The translations under genes were made by a program, and so were the position numbers. Positions 1 to 11,300 of a stretch of 64,000 nucleotides of DNA are shown in pieces; the stretch's first letter is position 1; each line of letters starts with the position of its first letter. A model generated the notes under the pieces. That model made no database searches. It had not been told where the DNA came from and saw nothing but the letters and a program-made list of their open reading frames with translations. Origin of the DNA: Amblyomma americanum (lineage: Eukaryota; Arthropoda; Arachnida; Ixodida; Ixodidae). Location of the stretch: the NCBI RefSeq assembly GCF_052857255.1, contig NC_135497.1, positions 351,518,885 to 351,582,884 on the forward strand, given 5' to 3'.

Positions 1-104
1 ACTACGTGAAGTGGACTATGGACAACCGTTTCATTAACAACCTCTGCGACTACCTCAGCGCAACGGTTCTTCACTCCTTCTTTTAACTTTCAATCCCGTG
101 CATT

Positions 105-119
105 CCCCCCCCCCCCCCC
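105..119. repeat. Poly-C tract (15)
   Basis: Pure run of cytosines beside the LINE fragment, one of many in this window. Confidence 0.9.
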
Positions 120-149
120 TTTCCTTTTTCAACTTATGCCTCGTGGCAC

Positions 150-457
150 ACTTCTCGAATAAAAAAAAATGCTTCTACTGCGCGTTCCGTTATGGTAATT
201 GTGAGATTGTCGTACATTTTTCAAACATTAAGGTCCTCGCCCTCAGTTAGAGCCGAATATCTGTTCTGCAATGATATCCTGAATTCCTCTACTTTCCCTC
301 TTACCGTTAGCTCGTTAATGAACTTCCGCTTCACTAGGTTCTTGCGTTCTCTCCTCAAGTCTAAACTTATTGACCTCACGATTCTGTGGTCGCTACAACT
401 CACCTTTCCGAGAACCTCGACATCCTGCACTATACCAGGGTGAGCACTTAGTATCAA
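150..457 (-). mobile_element. RTE-like LINE fragment, endonuclease C-terminal end
   Basis: The minus strand is open from 457 to 221 and encodes the end of an apurinic-type LINE endonuclease. The catalytic Ser-Asp-His-Arg motif lies in the segment VLGKVSCSDHRIVRSISLDL, followed by a basic stretch and a segment ending EGEDLNV. After a stop codon the same frame continues with MYDNLTITITERAVEAF, which also fits the linker between endonuclease and reverse transcriptase in tick RTE-like elements as I know them. The N-terminal part of the endonuclease is missing at the right, where a SINE tail begins, and the left side fades towards the window edge. It is non-functional: truncated and with an internal stop. 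RTE/BovB-like is my family assignment from motif resemblance; another AP-endonuclease LINE clade is possible. Confidence 0.72.
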
Positions 458-465
458 GTCTATTC

Positions 466-700
466 ATTTTTATGGTTTATGGTTTATGGGGGTTTAACGT
501 TCTAAAGCGACTCAGGCTATGAGGGACGCCGTAGTGCAGGGCTCCAGAAATCTCGACCACCTGTGGTGCACTGATAGCGCACAGTACACGGGCCTCTAGA
601 ATTTCGCCTCCATCGAAATTCGGCCGCCGCGGCTGGGATCAAACCCGCGTCTTTCGGGACAATAGCCGAGTGTCATAACCACTGAGCCACCTCGGCGGCC
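466..700 (-). mobile_element. tRNA-derived SINE (Ruka-like), tail type I
   Basis: Read on the minus strand, the copy starts with GGCCGCCGAGGTGGCTCAGT, containing an RNA polymerase III A box (TGGCTCAGTGGTTA). A B-box-like GGTTTGATCCC follows, then the tRNA-unrelated body with the words TTTCGATGGAGGCGAAAT and CCACAGGTGGTCGA. The 3' end carries the CCATAAACC-type tail, here repeated about three times. Compared with the other copies it lacks a short piece between GTGCAC and the CCACAGGTGG word. It directly abuts the LINE endonuclease fragment at its 3' side. Such SINEs have no protein and depend on a LINE for mobility; the Ruka name is recalled from the tick literature. Confidence 0.88.
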
Positions 701-1161
701 TAGAAGGGGCTATTTGGTAGCGACGGCAGTTCCATCTTTTTTTCTTTTTGTGCGTGGGTCGAAAGGCATCACACTAACGCGTTTTGTTAAGATTTCGATC
801 AACTAGCTCATCACCAACACTGGAATCGCATTTCTTATTATACCGCCTTCTCGGCTATCTCTGTCTTCTTTCTTCTTTTTTTTTTGTAGGTAGACCGTTA
901 TCCACTGTTTATTCACGCATCACTTCAGCGTGTCGACGAATTACGCGTTTCCGTGGCTTTCTTTTGTGCATTACGGTTGTCGCTTTCCTGCTTGGACTTT
1001 ATGTCCGCGCTATTGCAACATAATATCCCTGCACGGTGGCTCGGTTGCGGTTGCCCCTGCCGTACACGCGTAGCGCGAACAGGGTTCTTTGGGCGACCGC
1101 CTCCTCGCAGATCGAGAAAAACTGGTCTTCTTTCAGCGAAAGACGCAGGACGGGCGCGACC

Positions 1162-1163
<2 letters not shown>

Positions 1164-1199
<36 letters not shown>
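1164..1199. repeat. Poly-C tract (36)
   Basis: Longest pure C run in the window, 36 cytosines. Its complement is a G36 run able in principle to form G-quadruplex. Confidence 0.92.
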
Positions 1200-1525
1200 T
1201 AGGCTCAGTGCGTACACGACTGTGCAGGAAACTGCACTATGTAGGTCGCACGTGATTAACGCTGGCGCGGGTTATTGCTGCGTCTGCTTGGCTGCAGTGC
1301 CAAGTATCGGTGACTTTATGAGTGGTGATAATACGGGATTCCTAAAAACCAGCTCGTGAAGGTTCCGTGAGTGCTTCGCGTAACAGGTAATCATTCTGCT
1401 GGTGTTCGCGAACACGCGAAATGTTCATAGTTGGGACCCTTTGCTTACGGATCCGGGTTTATTAGAAACCGTAGGGGGTGCATTTATGGGCAACTCTTAA
1501 TTTCAGGGGTGGTTTGGAGATGTGA

Positions 1526-1549
1526 GGGGGGGGGGGGGGGGGGGGGGGG
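1526..1549. repeat. Poly-G tract (24)
   Basis: Pure guanine run about 330 bases from the C36 tract and in the opposite base orientation. Confidence 0.92.
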
Positions 1550-2554
1550 AAGACTCCCATTTGAACAATGCATTTCTTCGGACTTTTTTCGTCGGAAAAA
1601 AATGGGGTTTATCACACCTTCATTATCTCAAGTTCGTCTTCTATAAAGGCGACAACCCCCTCCACCCCCTCCCCTCCATCAATCCGCCCATGAATGTAGT
1701 TTGCCAGTCCACATAGGTGAAGGCTCTACACGGGAGCCAACGGGTGTCGTTATTCAATGTCGGTGTTTTCAGTTCACCGTTGGTGATCTTATTGTCTTTC
1801 AGCGCTTTTATAGTATACAGCGAGGCTAAACTGGCATTGTTATACATGGGTAAAAAGTTTTTTTTTTTTTTTTTGAAGGTGGGGAGATTGAGAACTGGCA
1901 TCACTGCATCAAGCGCTACGTGTACCCTATCAACGCCCCCCTCCAAGATCCTTGTGCGTTTAGAATGGCTGTCGCCACGATGAATGTCTTCGGAGTGTTC
2001 AGGCGTGTGTGTGCCGTATATAGTGATAGTATTTCACGCAGCGAAATAATGAACAAATTAAAACAGAAAAGAAGCCTGCTCTTTAAACATTTTCTCAGAG
2101 CAGCCTGCCATTTCTAGATGGCTTTTATATTTCTATATTGGGTCAGCGGGCCCACGCAGAAGCTGCGATTGAGGGGAGAAACTGTGGCATGGCCAGCATG
2201 TCTGTTTTGGAACGAAGGCACGGCATCTGCGTGTGCCCGCCACCCATAGCACGCATTATCGAGAGAGCCAGTAGATGTCGCTGAACACCAACCGAACGTG
2301 ATGATTCTAAGTTGCGTTGCTGAGAAAACCGCAACTGGAAATCCCGAGACACTTCCACATCCAAAGCGCCAGCGTAAAGTGAACTGCCGTTACGTCATTT
2401 CTATGACGTCTTTGCTGTGGAACTGTTCGACCAATCAGAGGCGTCGTCGAACCGATCGAGGTCACGCATACATACGTCAGCGACGATAACCTGAGCGTGT
2501 AGCCCTCGGTGAGCTGTGTGCTGTCGTGAAGTGGACGCGTAAGCATCGTGGGGT

Positions 2555-2581
2555 CCCCCCCCCCCCCCCCAAAAAAAAAAA
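2555..2581. repeat. C16-A11 homopolymer junction
   Basis: Sixteen C followed directly by eleven or so A and more A-rich sequence. Confidence 0.88.
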
Positions 2582-5248
2582 ATTAAAAAAAAGCACGCGA
2601 GCAACAGTCGCGGTGTAACGTACTTCTTTGAACACTATTTATATGAGCGCAAAAGTGCACGCGCATTTTTCATTAAACGGCGCACTGTGCTGTCGATGAT
2701 TTTGTGTTTCTTGACTAACCATACACAGTAAGTGTGATCGCAGACAACCGCGTGAATGCCGTCAAGAGTTTGCGGTTCTGAACTTGGAGCGTACAACGGC
2801 TACGCGCAGCCTGATTTTACATAATGCGAGGCGAAAGATACAGCTCTCCTGTTCGCGACTAACCTCTCTCTCTGTTGTCTGTCTTGTGCTGATTTAATTA
2901 CGTGACTCTTCGCATTGCCAGCAGTGCTCGCCGCGCTGCCTTCTTCTAATAGCCGAATGGTAATTGCCCATCGAGACGGCGAAATAGCGTTCCTCCCAAA
3001 AGCACGAATCTTCAAGTGGCGGCATCACGTGTACCTCGCTTTTACGCAGTGTTCTGGTTTTTTGTAAAAGCATTGTATTTGGTAAAAATGACATATTCGC
3101 GGTCAGGTGATGATAACCTATCAGTCTAGCCTTAGTATTCCCCTTTAATGTCCCTCTAAAGAATTGAACCTGGCACTTTAGTTCCACTTGCAGCGTCAGA
3201 GATTCAGTTGACAGTACTGGAATAATACAACCTAGTGTACACTGTCGTAGCAACAGTCTGGAAAAGAGACCTCTGCGCAGAAGAAAAGAGGGGGGGGGGG
3301 GAGGCAGGAAGGAGAAGAGCAGCTGCTTCGCAGGGCTGCAATGTGTGCCCGAGGAAAGCGGATGAAACGCGCGCTGCCGAGGAGTACTCAAGCCGTTCGA
3401 AGGTGCCGTCAAATTGGGCTTCCACTGCATCGGCGCGCGAGCAGGTGTGCGCGCTCGCGAACCGGGCGCTCGCGCGACGAGGTTATCCTCCCTCGCTGGC
3501 CCGTTGACCGAGGCTGCCCGGAGGGCGCAGTCCGACCGATCGCGGCGGGCAAACAAGGGGGCGCCGGCACCACCCGCTGCTGCCTCCGCCGCGGAGAACC
3601 GGAATATCAGCCGCCATCGGGGATGCGGCGGCGATTCGCGGGGAGCCGCTCCGGCTAACGGATTCACGTCGGCTCGCGGAAGTGGAATTCCTGCTAGCCG
3701 ACTGACCTTGCACGCTGTCGCCGGAGGAGGAAGAAGAGGAGGGGGGCTCGCACGCCGTGGGGGGGCGGGAGTCCTAATTGTGGCAGCTCGCAATGGTCTC
3801 TTATTTTTCGGGCGCTTTGTCTCGAAACCCGCTTCTTTCCGCCCCCCTTCAATTTAGAGAGCTCCGCGAGAGGAGAGGCCTCAGTGGGCCCTTCTTTCGC
3901 GAAGGCAAATCGACGCCCTAATGACGCTCCGAGCGGCCGCGACATTTGATCCGCCTGATGGATATTTGGGAGCGCGCGCGACACGCCCTGCGCGAGGTCG
4001 CCCAGTTCGGCACGCCGCTGTCTCGGCGCTGATGGAATTTGCCCGCGGGGAGACGACGACGAACAACGGTGCCCCGCGGCGTCCCGTCTCTCGTGGGAGT
4101 CACGCGCTATTCTGGGAAGCGGCTGCGGGTCACTGTCGTGAGTCTAACCCCTCGGCTGCGTTTGACCTCGCGCTTTATGCGTTTGACCCAGACTTGAGCC
4201 ACCCGCACGCGTTAATGGCGTCTTTTTTCCTTTCGGACGCCGAGAAGAGGCAATATTTGTCCGGCCATTTGGGGCTCGCGGAGTCGCTCGGCGCTCTTTT
4301 CAGGTCCGACGGTATTTTACGATTCTACGCGAGAACGGACAGCCGGCATCTTTCGCCGGTTGGGGAAGAAAAAAAAAAGCGAGAAGCCTTTTCACCCAGA
4401 ACAACGAAAGAAGCGAAAAAAAAAACTGTCTGCGCGCAAATTCCTCAAAAAAAAAAACAACAGTCCAAAATCCGGGACAACGACCATTTCGCGTTTTCGT
4501 CCGGGCGTTTAGGGTCGGTTCATTGAAACGCCATTGTGTTCTCGAAAGCAGTCGCCTCCCGCAGATGGAGAGCGCGCCTGTACCGAATCGCTATGATTAA
4601 GCCTGTGCTCGCCTCGCCACGAAACTGCACCGGTAACAACCGTCCTTCACTGCCATATTGAGACGCGAAGAAGGGGCATTCTTGTTCGCCTGGAATCAAA
4701 ACTTCAGGCGAAGGTGTGCGGAAAACCATTGTACTTCGGCCGAGTACAGACTCCTTCATAAGACAACACTATTTAACGGGATCAAGTCAACTGCAAACAG
4801 GCAGTGAATAAGAGATGGCTTATCGGCTGCTTATCCGTCTACTGACGAATAGAAAGAAGTGCTCCTAGTAGCTGCGCAGCATGATTGCGCAGAGTGCGCA
4901 TTGGGAACGGTCAAAATATTAGACCCCGATTGGCAGTGCCCAGAGGTGTCCAGTGACGCTGGTGGATATAGTACTGACTTATCGGAAGACTACTACCAGC
5001 ATCGTTGAAAGTCTGAAGATGATCTTAACAAAGATTGAACAGTTGTCTGATAAGGTACTACGGCTACTCTCGCATTTTTAAATTGGTAAATGTGTTGGGC
5101 ATCAGAGATCTCGGCACTCGACGAGGCGATGGACGCATCTCATTAAATCAATTTGCGCGAGAAAAAATAACATACCACAAGCAACAGAAGAGGGAGCAAC
5201 CGGTATATGACTCCAGACTCTCGAAACTTCACTGGCTGCTTCTCTCTA

Positions 5249-5552
5249 TGGTGGCTCGGTGGTTAAGGCGTTCGGCTGCTGAGCACAAGGCCGCGGGTTC
5301 GAATTTCGGTGAGGGCGGCCTCATTTTCATTTAGGCGAAATGCAGGACGCGCATGAGCAGCGCTATGCCAGTGCACACTGAAGAATCCCAAGTGGTCCAA
5401 AATAATCCGGAGCCCTTCACTATGTATGGCGGCTCCTCCTCTCTGCCTCCTTTGATTCCCTTCTACACTTCTTCGGCCAGAGCGCGATTCGGGTGTCCAT
5501 TTATGTAAAACCTTTACTGCGCCTTTCCTTTCCTCATAACTAATTATCATTA
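5249..5552 (+). mobile_element. tRNA-derived SINE (Ruka-like), tail type II
   Basis: The head has an A box TGGCTCGGTGGTTA (5252-5265) and a B box GGTTCGAATTTC (5296-5307). The body keeps the common words AGGCGAAATGC, GTGCAC and ATAATCCGGAGCCCTTCACT. After that point the sequence differs from the copies at 466, 11562 and 46511: it runs into a pyrimidine-rich stretch, then CGGGTGTCCA, then CTGCGCCTTTCCTTTCCTCA and an AT-rich end. The copy at 17224 shares this second type of tail. The body is diverged, so this is probably an older insertion. Confidence 0.87.
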
Positions 5553-6119
5553 TTTGTATTCACTGGCATTGGCAACAAAGATAAAATCTACGCCAGACAA
5601 CTTGTGCCTATCCGCATCATGTTAATGACTTTCTGAAATGAAAGATGGAGTCGTTGGCATCGAACACATACCGTCAATAATTTCTACGAGTTAATCCGCG
5701 AGAACATAGAAACCGATGGGTGCATATTGTGTTTGAGGGCCCAGTCATCAAAACGTCGGTAAACCGCGAGTATTATGCGGGCATTTTTACCGCTTTCTAG
5801 TGACTCACGGTGCGAGCACATTGTTTTTTCGGACTGCGGAAGCCCCGAGCCACAGCAGCTCTTCACTTGTTTTGAAGCTTCAAGACCTTGCGCGTCGCTA
5901 AACGCGTGTGGAGGGCACTTGAGGCAGACGCAGAAGCAGCAAGGAAACACACGTACTTGAGCGCAACTAAAACGGCGTGGAATTAACGCCATGGCTTCCT
6001 GTGTCGTTAGACGTATTTCACTTCCTTGTTTCTTTTTTCACTGGCATGTGTCAAATGAGGCCAGTAATATGGTCAATAAGAGCATCTAATTTCATTCTCC
6101 GCCGTCGAATGGTTGCGGT
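5553..6119. other. No recognised feature
   Basis: Ordinary-composition sequence between two repeats. I see no exon, RNA gene or transposon motif. Confidence 0.5.
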
Positions 6120-6581
6120 TTATAGGTACTAAGGCCGAAGGGTTAAGGGGACACTTAAGCCTCGCCTTAATTAAGGGTATGACGCGTTAGCGTAATGGTT
6201 TAATTCCCATATATGCAGAAAGTCATTCTCTACATTCGTAGATTCCTGGGAGTCCTCCTACCTCTCCTGGCGCAGCGCCACTGCCCTGCGATGGCAGGTG
6301 CTCCCAGCGGTGGGCCTTGTGCGGCCGAGTTTGCTTGCTCCTCCCGAGCGGCCAATCATTAACTTAACTGCCACCTGCCACGGTGGGAAGTTTCCTCACT
6401 ATTCGGTGGCCAGGTTGGGATGACGCTGCAGGGTCACGTGACCTAGATTGCCCACCTGCCTCATAGTTTGCTCTCTGGGCACCACCTGCCAGAGTCACGC
6501 CCGTGATTTTTCGCTCACGACACTGACAACGCCGGCACCGGATGATCTGCGTAACGGGGCACTTGAAGCTATCGCGTTAAT
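6120..6581 (+). mobile_element. Non-autonomous repeat family R1, copy 1
   Basis: This segment aligns by eye with the reverse complement of 43570-43940. Shared words include ACTTAAGC, GCGCCACTGCCCTGCGATGG with CAGGTGCT next, and GATTTTTCGCTCAC. Both end in the same way: GGGGC followed by a few bases and then TATCGCGT. The conserved end and lack of coding potential suggest a short non-autonomous element mobilised from its 3' end. The end resembles that of the SINE at 58331 (GGGTGCCTAACAGCTATCG), so a common 3' end is possible. Family name and mechanism are unknown to me. Confidence 0.7.
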
Positions 6582-7508
6582 CTGCGACAGCCGCAGATTG
6601 ATCGGAGATAATGTTTTGAGGCCAGCAGAAATAAAAGGGACATGGGGATAAACGGGAGGCAAAAGAGACAGGAAATAGCATAGTTAAGGATAGGGAGGAG
6701 CTATTCACATCTTGTATACACGTTCACTCTAGCAGACGTAAGTGTGAAAAAATAAAGAAACCAGCATGCGCATGATTGCGCCATCACAGTGCAGCGCCCA
6801 AGACAGTGGTTGTCGCGTTCTCGTCGAGAAGGTGCGCAACGAAGGTGAAGATGGGCGCTTCTCCAGTTCCTCACGGCGGAGGCACACTCGGCGGCCAGCT
6901 CTTTGCGAAATGCCATTCCCCAGCACGCGGGGGCGAGCGGTTACGGTCACCAGTGACGGTAGGAGCGGCCTCTGCGAGCGACGACCCCGTTTCGAGCGGT
7001 CCACGCGTTCTGCAGCGCCGGCAGCGATGACGACGGGCCGCTCGAATGGGCCGGCCGCGGCGGCTGCGAGCAGGAGCAGAGAGACGCCGCAATTGCCTAC
7101 AGGCCTCTGCACTGCGAGCAGCGCCGCTTCGGTTAGCGCGTTGCCTTTCAATCTCGAGCTTTGTCTATCTTCCCGTCCGAGCCCGCGCGCCCCGCAGTGG
7201 ATCGAACGTCTTCGCGGCGCGCAGTGCCATCCGGCAACAACGCGTTTTTGGGCGTGCAGGAATGAGGGAACGACACTGGCGCGCCATGTACAGCGGAGCA
7301 TAATCACAGGTTACCGCTTACATCCTGAAGCCAGACTTGCGCGAATTTACTTTCGTGAAAGTATGCATTGGTTTGTATCAATCCAAAAAGAGGCGGCGGA
7401 AATTCCCGAGTGGCTCTCAAGAGTAGAGCCCTTGTTACATCTGAGCGAATTTTAATTAGACGAAACCAACCTATGAGCGGCTGACAACAACGCTGTCGGG
7501 TGTACAGC
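6582..7508. other. CpG-rich patch, no recognised gene
   Basis: The centre (about 6840-7300) is GC- and CpG-rich and open on several frames of both strands, as expected from base composition. No domain is recognisable in these frames. Confidence 0.5.
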
Positions 7509-7705
7509 GCACGTAAAAAATATGCACCCCAAGGGGTTTGCTTCTAAGGTGTTTAGCGTGGTTCCCTATAGCACACCGAGCAGTCCAAACCGGGGAGGAT
7601 CGAGGACGCAAAACCATTCCTCTTTCGAGAGATTTCGGTCGCTGAGGATGCATGACGAGGCATGCTGCAGACCCCAAACCCCTTTGGCTGTGTACTTTTG
7701 ACAAG
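7509..7705 (-). mobile_element. MITE-like TIR element, copy 1
   Basis: About 197 bp with imperfect terminal inverted repeats. The left end reads ATGCACCCCAAGGGGTTTGC and the right end, reverse complemented, reads TACACAGCCAAAGGGGTTTG. The interior contains GAGGACGCAA, which also occurs in the copy at 37611-37815. A third copy is at 60047-60217 in the other orientation. No open frame is conserved, so a non-autonomous DNA transposon is the likely class. The right end runs into a G20 tract and a TA microsatellite, which obscures any target duplication. Confidence 0.68.
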
Positions 7706-7729
7706 GGGGGGGGGGGGGGGGGGGTATTT

Positions 7730-7825
<96 letters not shown>
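7705..7825. repeat. G20 tract and (TA)n microsatellite
   Basis: Twenty G (7705-7724), a short spacer, then an uninterrupted TA repeat from 7732 to 7825 (about 47 units), followed by a few CATA units. The TA run is probably prone to cruciform formation and to length error in assembly. Confidence 0.95.
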
Positions 7826-7827
<2 letters not shown>

Positions 7828-8156
7828 AACATACATACATACACATTGAGTTCACCATGCCAAGTATTTTTTGTTGTTTTTGTGAAATTTCGTGCTATGC
7901 CGAAACCTGGTAATAAAGAAGAAAGAAAAAACGACTGCAGAAAGTTTGGGTCTGTTTGTGCATCATTTTTAAAGTGAACAGTGCTCACGAAGACAGATAC
8001 GAGAGAGATGAGAGGAGCAACGTACAGCGCTGTGTTCGTCTGGCTTGTCTTGTCTTCGTATACAAGAGAATACGCGTGCCCTAAGAGGCGCGCTCAGAGA
8101 TGAATGAACTTGGCGGCATATGGAAGCTGTGGCCCGGGGCAGTGACGTTTCAGTCA

Positions 8157-8318
8157 GGGAATTTTCCCTTTCCTTCGGGAAATTTGAGAAGGAATTTTGG
8201 CAAAAAGGGAATTTTTGCCGAGTTTCGGGGTCTCACTTTCATTTAAACTGGCGGCGTATAGCTGCTACATGGAAAAAGGCTTGGAACAGGGAATTTTGTG
8301 CCCTACTGAGGGAATTTT
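8157..8318 (+). promoter_or_regulatory. Cluster of GGGAATTTT-type motifs
   Basis: Six near-identical motifs lie within 162 bp: GGGAATTTTCCC at 8157, GGGAAATTT at 8177, AGGAATTTT at 8190, and GGGAATTTT at 8207, 8289 and 8310. They resemble Rel/NF-kappaB binding sites, the first being a symmetric form. The cluster lies just upstream of a CpG-rich patch. It could equally be the relic of a short repeat; regulatory function is inference only. Confidence 0.25.
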
Positions 8319-8366
8319 AGGTTACGCCATGGATCATCTCGGGTCCGGCGCGACTCTCCTGCGCTA

Positions 8367-8378
8367 TGCGCATGCGCA
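8367..8378. promoter_or_regulatory. TGCGCATGCGCA palindrome (NRF-1-type site)
   Basis: A perfect 12-bp palindrome matching the known NRF-1/Ewg recognition core, placed at the start of a CpG-rich patch (8340-8560). Such sites are frequent in animal CpG-island promoters. No transcript start can be shown. Confidence 0.3.
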
Positions 8379-11300
8379 AGTCGGCGGTTTCCTGGAGCGA
8401 GCGCGTACGCGGGTAAGGCGCCGTGCCGTAAGAGCCGCCCAGTCTGGCGAGGCTGCCTCGCGATTTTCCGCGGCCGTCCCACGCGCTGCGTCGAGGCGCG
8501 TGCCCAAGGACGTGCGCATTCCGCGCCGGTGTATTTCGGTTCGTGAGCTCGGCTCGAGGTACGCGAATTAAAAGGCGGAGATGATGCTTCGCGGCTGGCC
8601 GCCAGTGCGTGTTTGGAATTGCGCGTCGGACAAGAGGGTGTCGCCGCTACCGCTGCGAAGTGATGCTAACGCCTCTGGATATATTATCCTGCGTCATGGT
8701 GGGCCGAACCTTCTCCTCTCAAAGCAAGGCCTCTCGAGCGCATTACCAGCTATAACAGGGAAATGCGATAATGCGTCAGTGGAGCTTCGTTTGATGTCGG
8801 TGTTTTCGAGACAAAAAGGAAAAGGATGGACCTGCGGAGTGAATAGGTCTACTCCTGCATTTAATTGTCCGAGTTTTAAATCATTTGGGTGGCCTGTACT
8901 ACAAAATATGACGTGAGGCTCGTTTGAAATTGCTGAAAAGAAAATGAAAAAAAAAAGATGGGTGCGGAGGTCACCGGAAGAATTACCTTAATCAATGAGC
9001 ACTTCGTCTCAAGCGTCGGTTAAGAGAAGGCGGCTCGTAGCTGTATGCGCTACATGAAGTGTGCAAGGACAGCCACTCATTATCTCGTTGTTGGCCATTT
9101 TGTTTCGTACTTAGCACGGCAAATGCTACGTAGAAACCGAAAAAAGAGGAGTGGGGCTTGCCTGAGTGTTGTAAATATGAAAAAAAAGGAAAAGGAATCG
9201 TGTAGCATTCGAATCCCTTCAAAAACCGCCTGCGTATGTCACATCATCTCATCAGCTCCATATTTCCTTACCTTGCAGCAACGACTTAGTCAAAGAAAGA
9301 TGCTACTGCAGCTTCCCCGACGTCGCTCTAATATGCGGCCGAAATAAAGTGGTTCGGTTTCCCACTGGAGGACCCGCGAGCAGCAGAGAGTCGAGTCTTT
9401 TCTCCGCAGCGGAACACGACGGAGGAGGGGCCGCGCGTGTGCATCTTCTGCCGGGCGGCGCGTTTTCGGAAGAGCGCGGCGGAGTCAAGCAAGCGTGCCC
9501 ACATCTTTGCTGCTCCTCTTTTAGGAGCAGCGCTCGCCGGCGGAGTGAATCGCGCGGCCGTCGTTGCATGCTCGAGGGATCGCAAAAAGGAGAGCGCCCA
9601 TGCACGGTTTCGTTCCGCTGTCGTGGTTCTGATAGCGTTGGCAATGGCGGCTCCTCACGCGTCGGGCGGGGGAAGCTCCTCCGCGGCGATTGTGCAGCCC
9701 CCTCGCGGTCCCTTGGGTCAAGAAGGGGGTTAACAAAGGCCACCACGAGGAAGTCCGCTACCGGCCACGATAAGGGGCCCCTCTTCAGCGACGTCGTGTC
9801 TGCGGCTCCGCCGACAGCCGTGCCGAAAGCGTCGTTAGCGTCACGAGCGCGCTGGGAACGATCTCATCACCGGGCAGACATGTGCAGCGTCGCTTGCCGG
9901 GCGTCTCATATGCGGCTCTTGCAAGACGTCTCTCGCCCCAAGCATGCACAGCATCCACCGGATCGACGGTCGTGGCCTAAGAAATTGGTACGGGAGTGAT
10001 AGGCAGAAGAGGTCGTCTGAGAATGTTCCGGTTGTGTTGGCTACCGTCAGAGTAGCTATGGGCCTTTGTCACTTGCGGAACTACTGACAGGAATATTCAT
10101 GCATGGTAACCGCGCTCGGCTGGCAGCTCATGAAACTGGCTGCTATGACGTGACGGAGCCCTCTTCCTGAACTCTGTGTGTTCTCCGCGCGCGCACACCA
10201 GCCGCGGGCGTTTGCGAGTTACCGTTTCGTAACCGATAGAATTTTGGCACGAACGCAACGTCATACGCATTAACACGCCCAGGACAAGGTTTCAGAATAG
10301 GAATCCGTTACTGAGAAACGTCGCGAGATGAGGAGAAAGGAGGGCACTGTGTGTTCTTTTGGAGTCACTAATGTGCGGCGGCAGATGAAGCGGAAAGGGC
10401 GCAGAAAAAGAAGCGACGTTGGTCCGTCGGAGGCGGTTATCAAAGCATTCCGTACGGCGCCCTTACCAACGGGGTCCCCGGCGGACCGGTTCAAATTGCG
10501 GCCCGCTCAATGGCGCCAGCCTCGGAGAGATCGTTGCCGGAGGAACAGCGGCCGAGCGTAATGGCCCCGCTGACCCAGGAGGGCGGCCGACCTCGCGCAC
10601 GCAGAAGCCCCCCCGACGTCTTCGCCACGGCGCGTACGTGCGTGCGAGGCGTACCGTTCCGCCGCCCGCTGAGGATCGGGGCTTGGAGGGGGGGGGGGGG
10701 GGGGGGGAACCCATGGCCACCCGGCATCGGCATTAGCACGCATGGCTACATACCCCATCTGCCCGCCAGAGCACTCCATGTCGCAGCGCACAGCGCCGGC
10801 TTCGCGCTGCCACGCGGCGGGAGCCAACGCGCGCAGTGACCGCTGCGGCATCGGGCGGGAGGCAATCCGCGCGTTTCCGTTTCTTGAGTCGCCTTCGCAC
10901 GGATTCTAGGGGAGCAGCTTCGAGACTGCGATTGTGACAGAAGTCCCCACTGAGATTGAAATGATAGCTAAGCACGCATAACAAAGAGTACAATTCAATT
11001 GGCTGCGATAATGCAAACGTTTTGCGCACTATAAACGGCATACGTGCTTGCCAATTGTTTCGTAATCACACAGTCGCCTTTATTGTGAAAAAAAAAGAAA
11101 CGCGGACAAAAGAAGATGTGTACAATTTTATCAACGCTCAGCTCGAGCAACCGTTACAGCTGCTCGATCAATCAATCGCGTGGTTGCGCACAGTCGTGCG
11201 AGAGCGTCGCGCAAACTGTTCAGCGTGTTCACGCACTGGAAACACAGCACAGCGGATATGGTTCGGCAAGCATCGCGCTGTTGCTTCAAAAGTTGAGGCA

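Larger units (their letters stand above)
701..5248. other. No recognised gene; homopolymers and a CpG-rich patch
   Basis: Mixed-composition sequence without a recognisable exon, RNA gene or transposon protein. It contains long pure C and G runs (1164-1199, 1526-1549, 2555-2570, about 3291-3301) and a CpG-rich patch at roughly 3340-4340. The longest open frame, 3793 to 2894 on the minus strand (299 codons), has no domain I recognise and sits largely in the GC-rich patch, so I do not call it a gene. The CpG-rich patch could be a promoter island, but no transcript evidence is visible. Confidence 0.55.

Noticed and set aside
2894..3793. 299-codon open frame on the minus strand
   Set aside because: Lies mainly in GC-rich DNA, overlaps other open frames on both strands, low-complexity and no recognisable domain.
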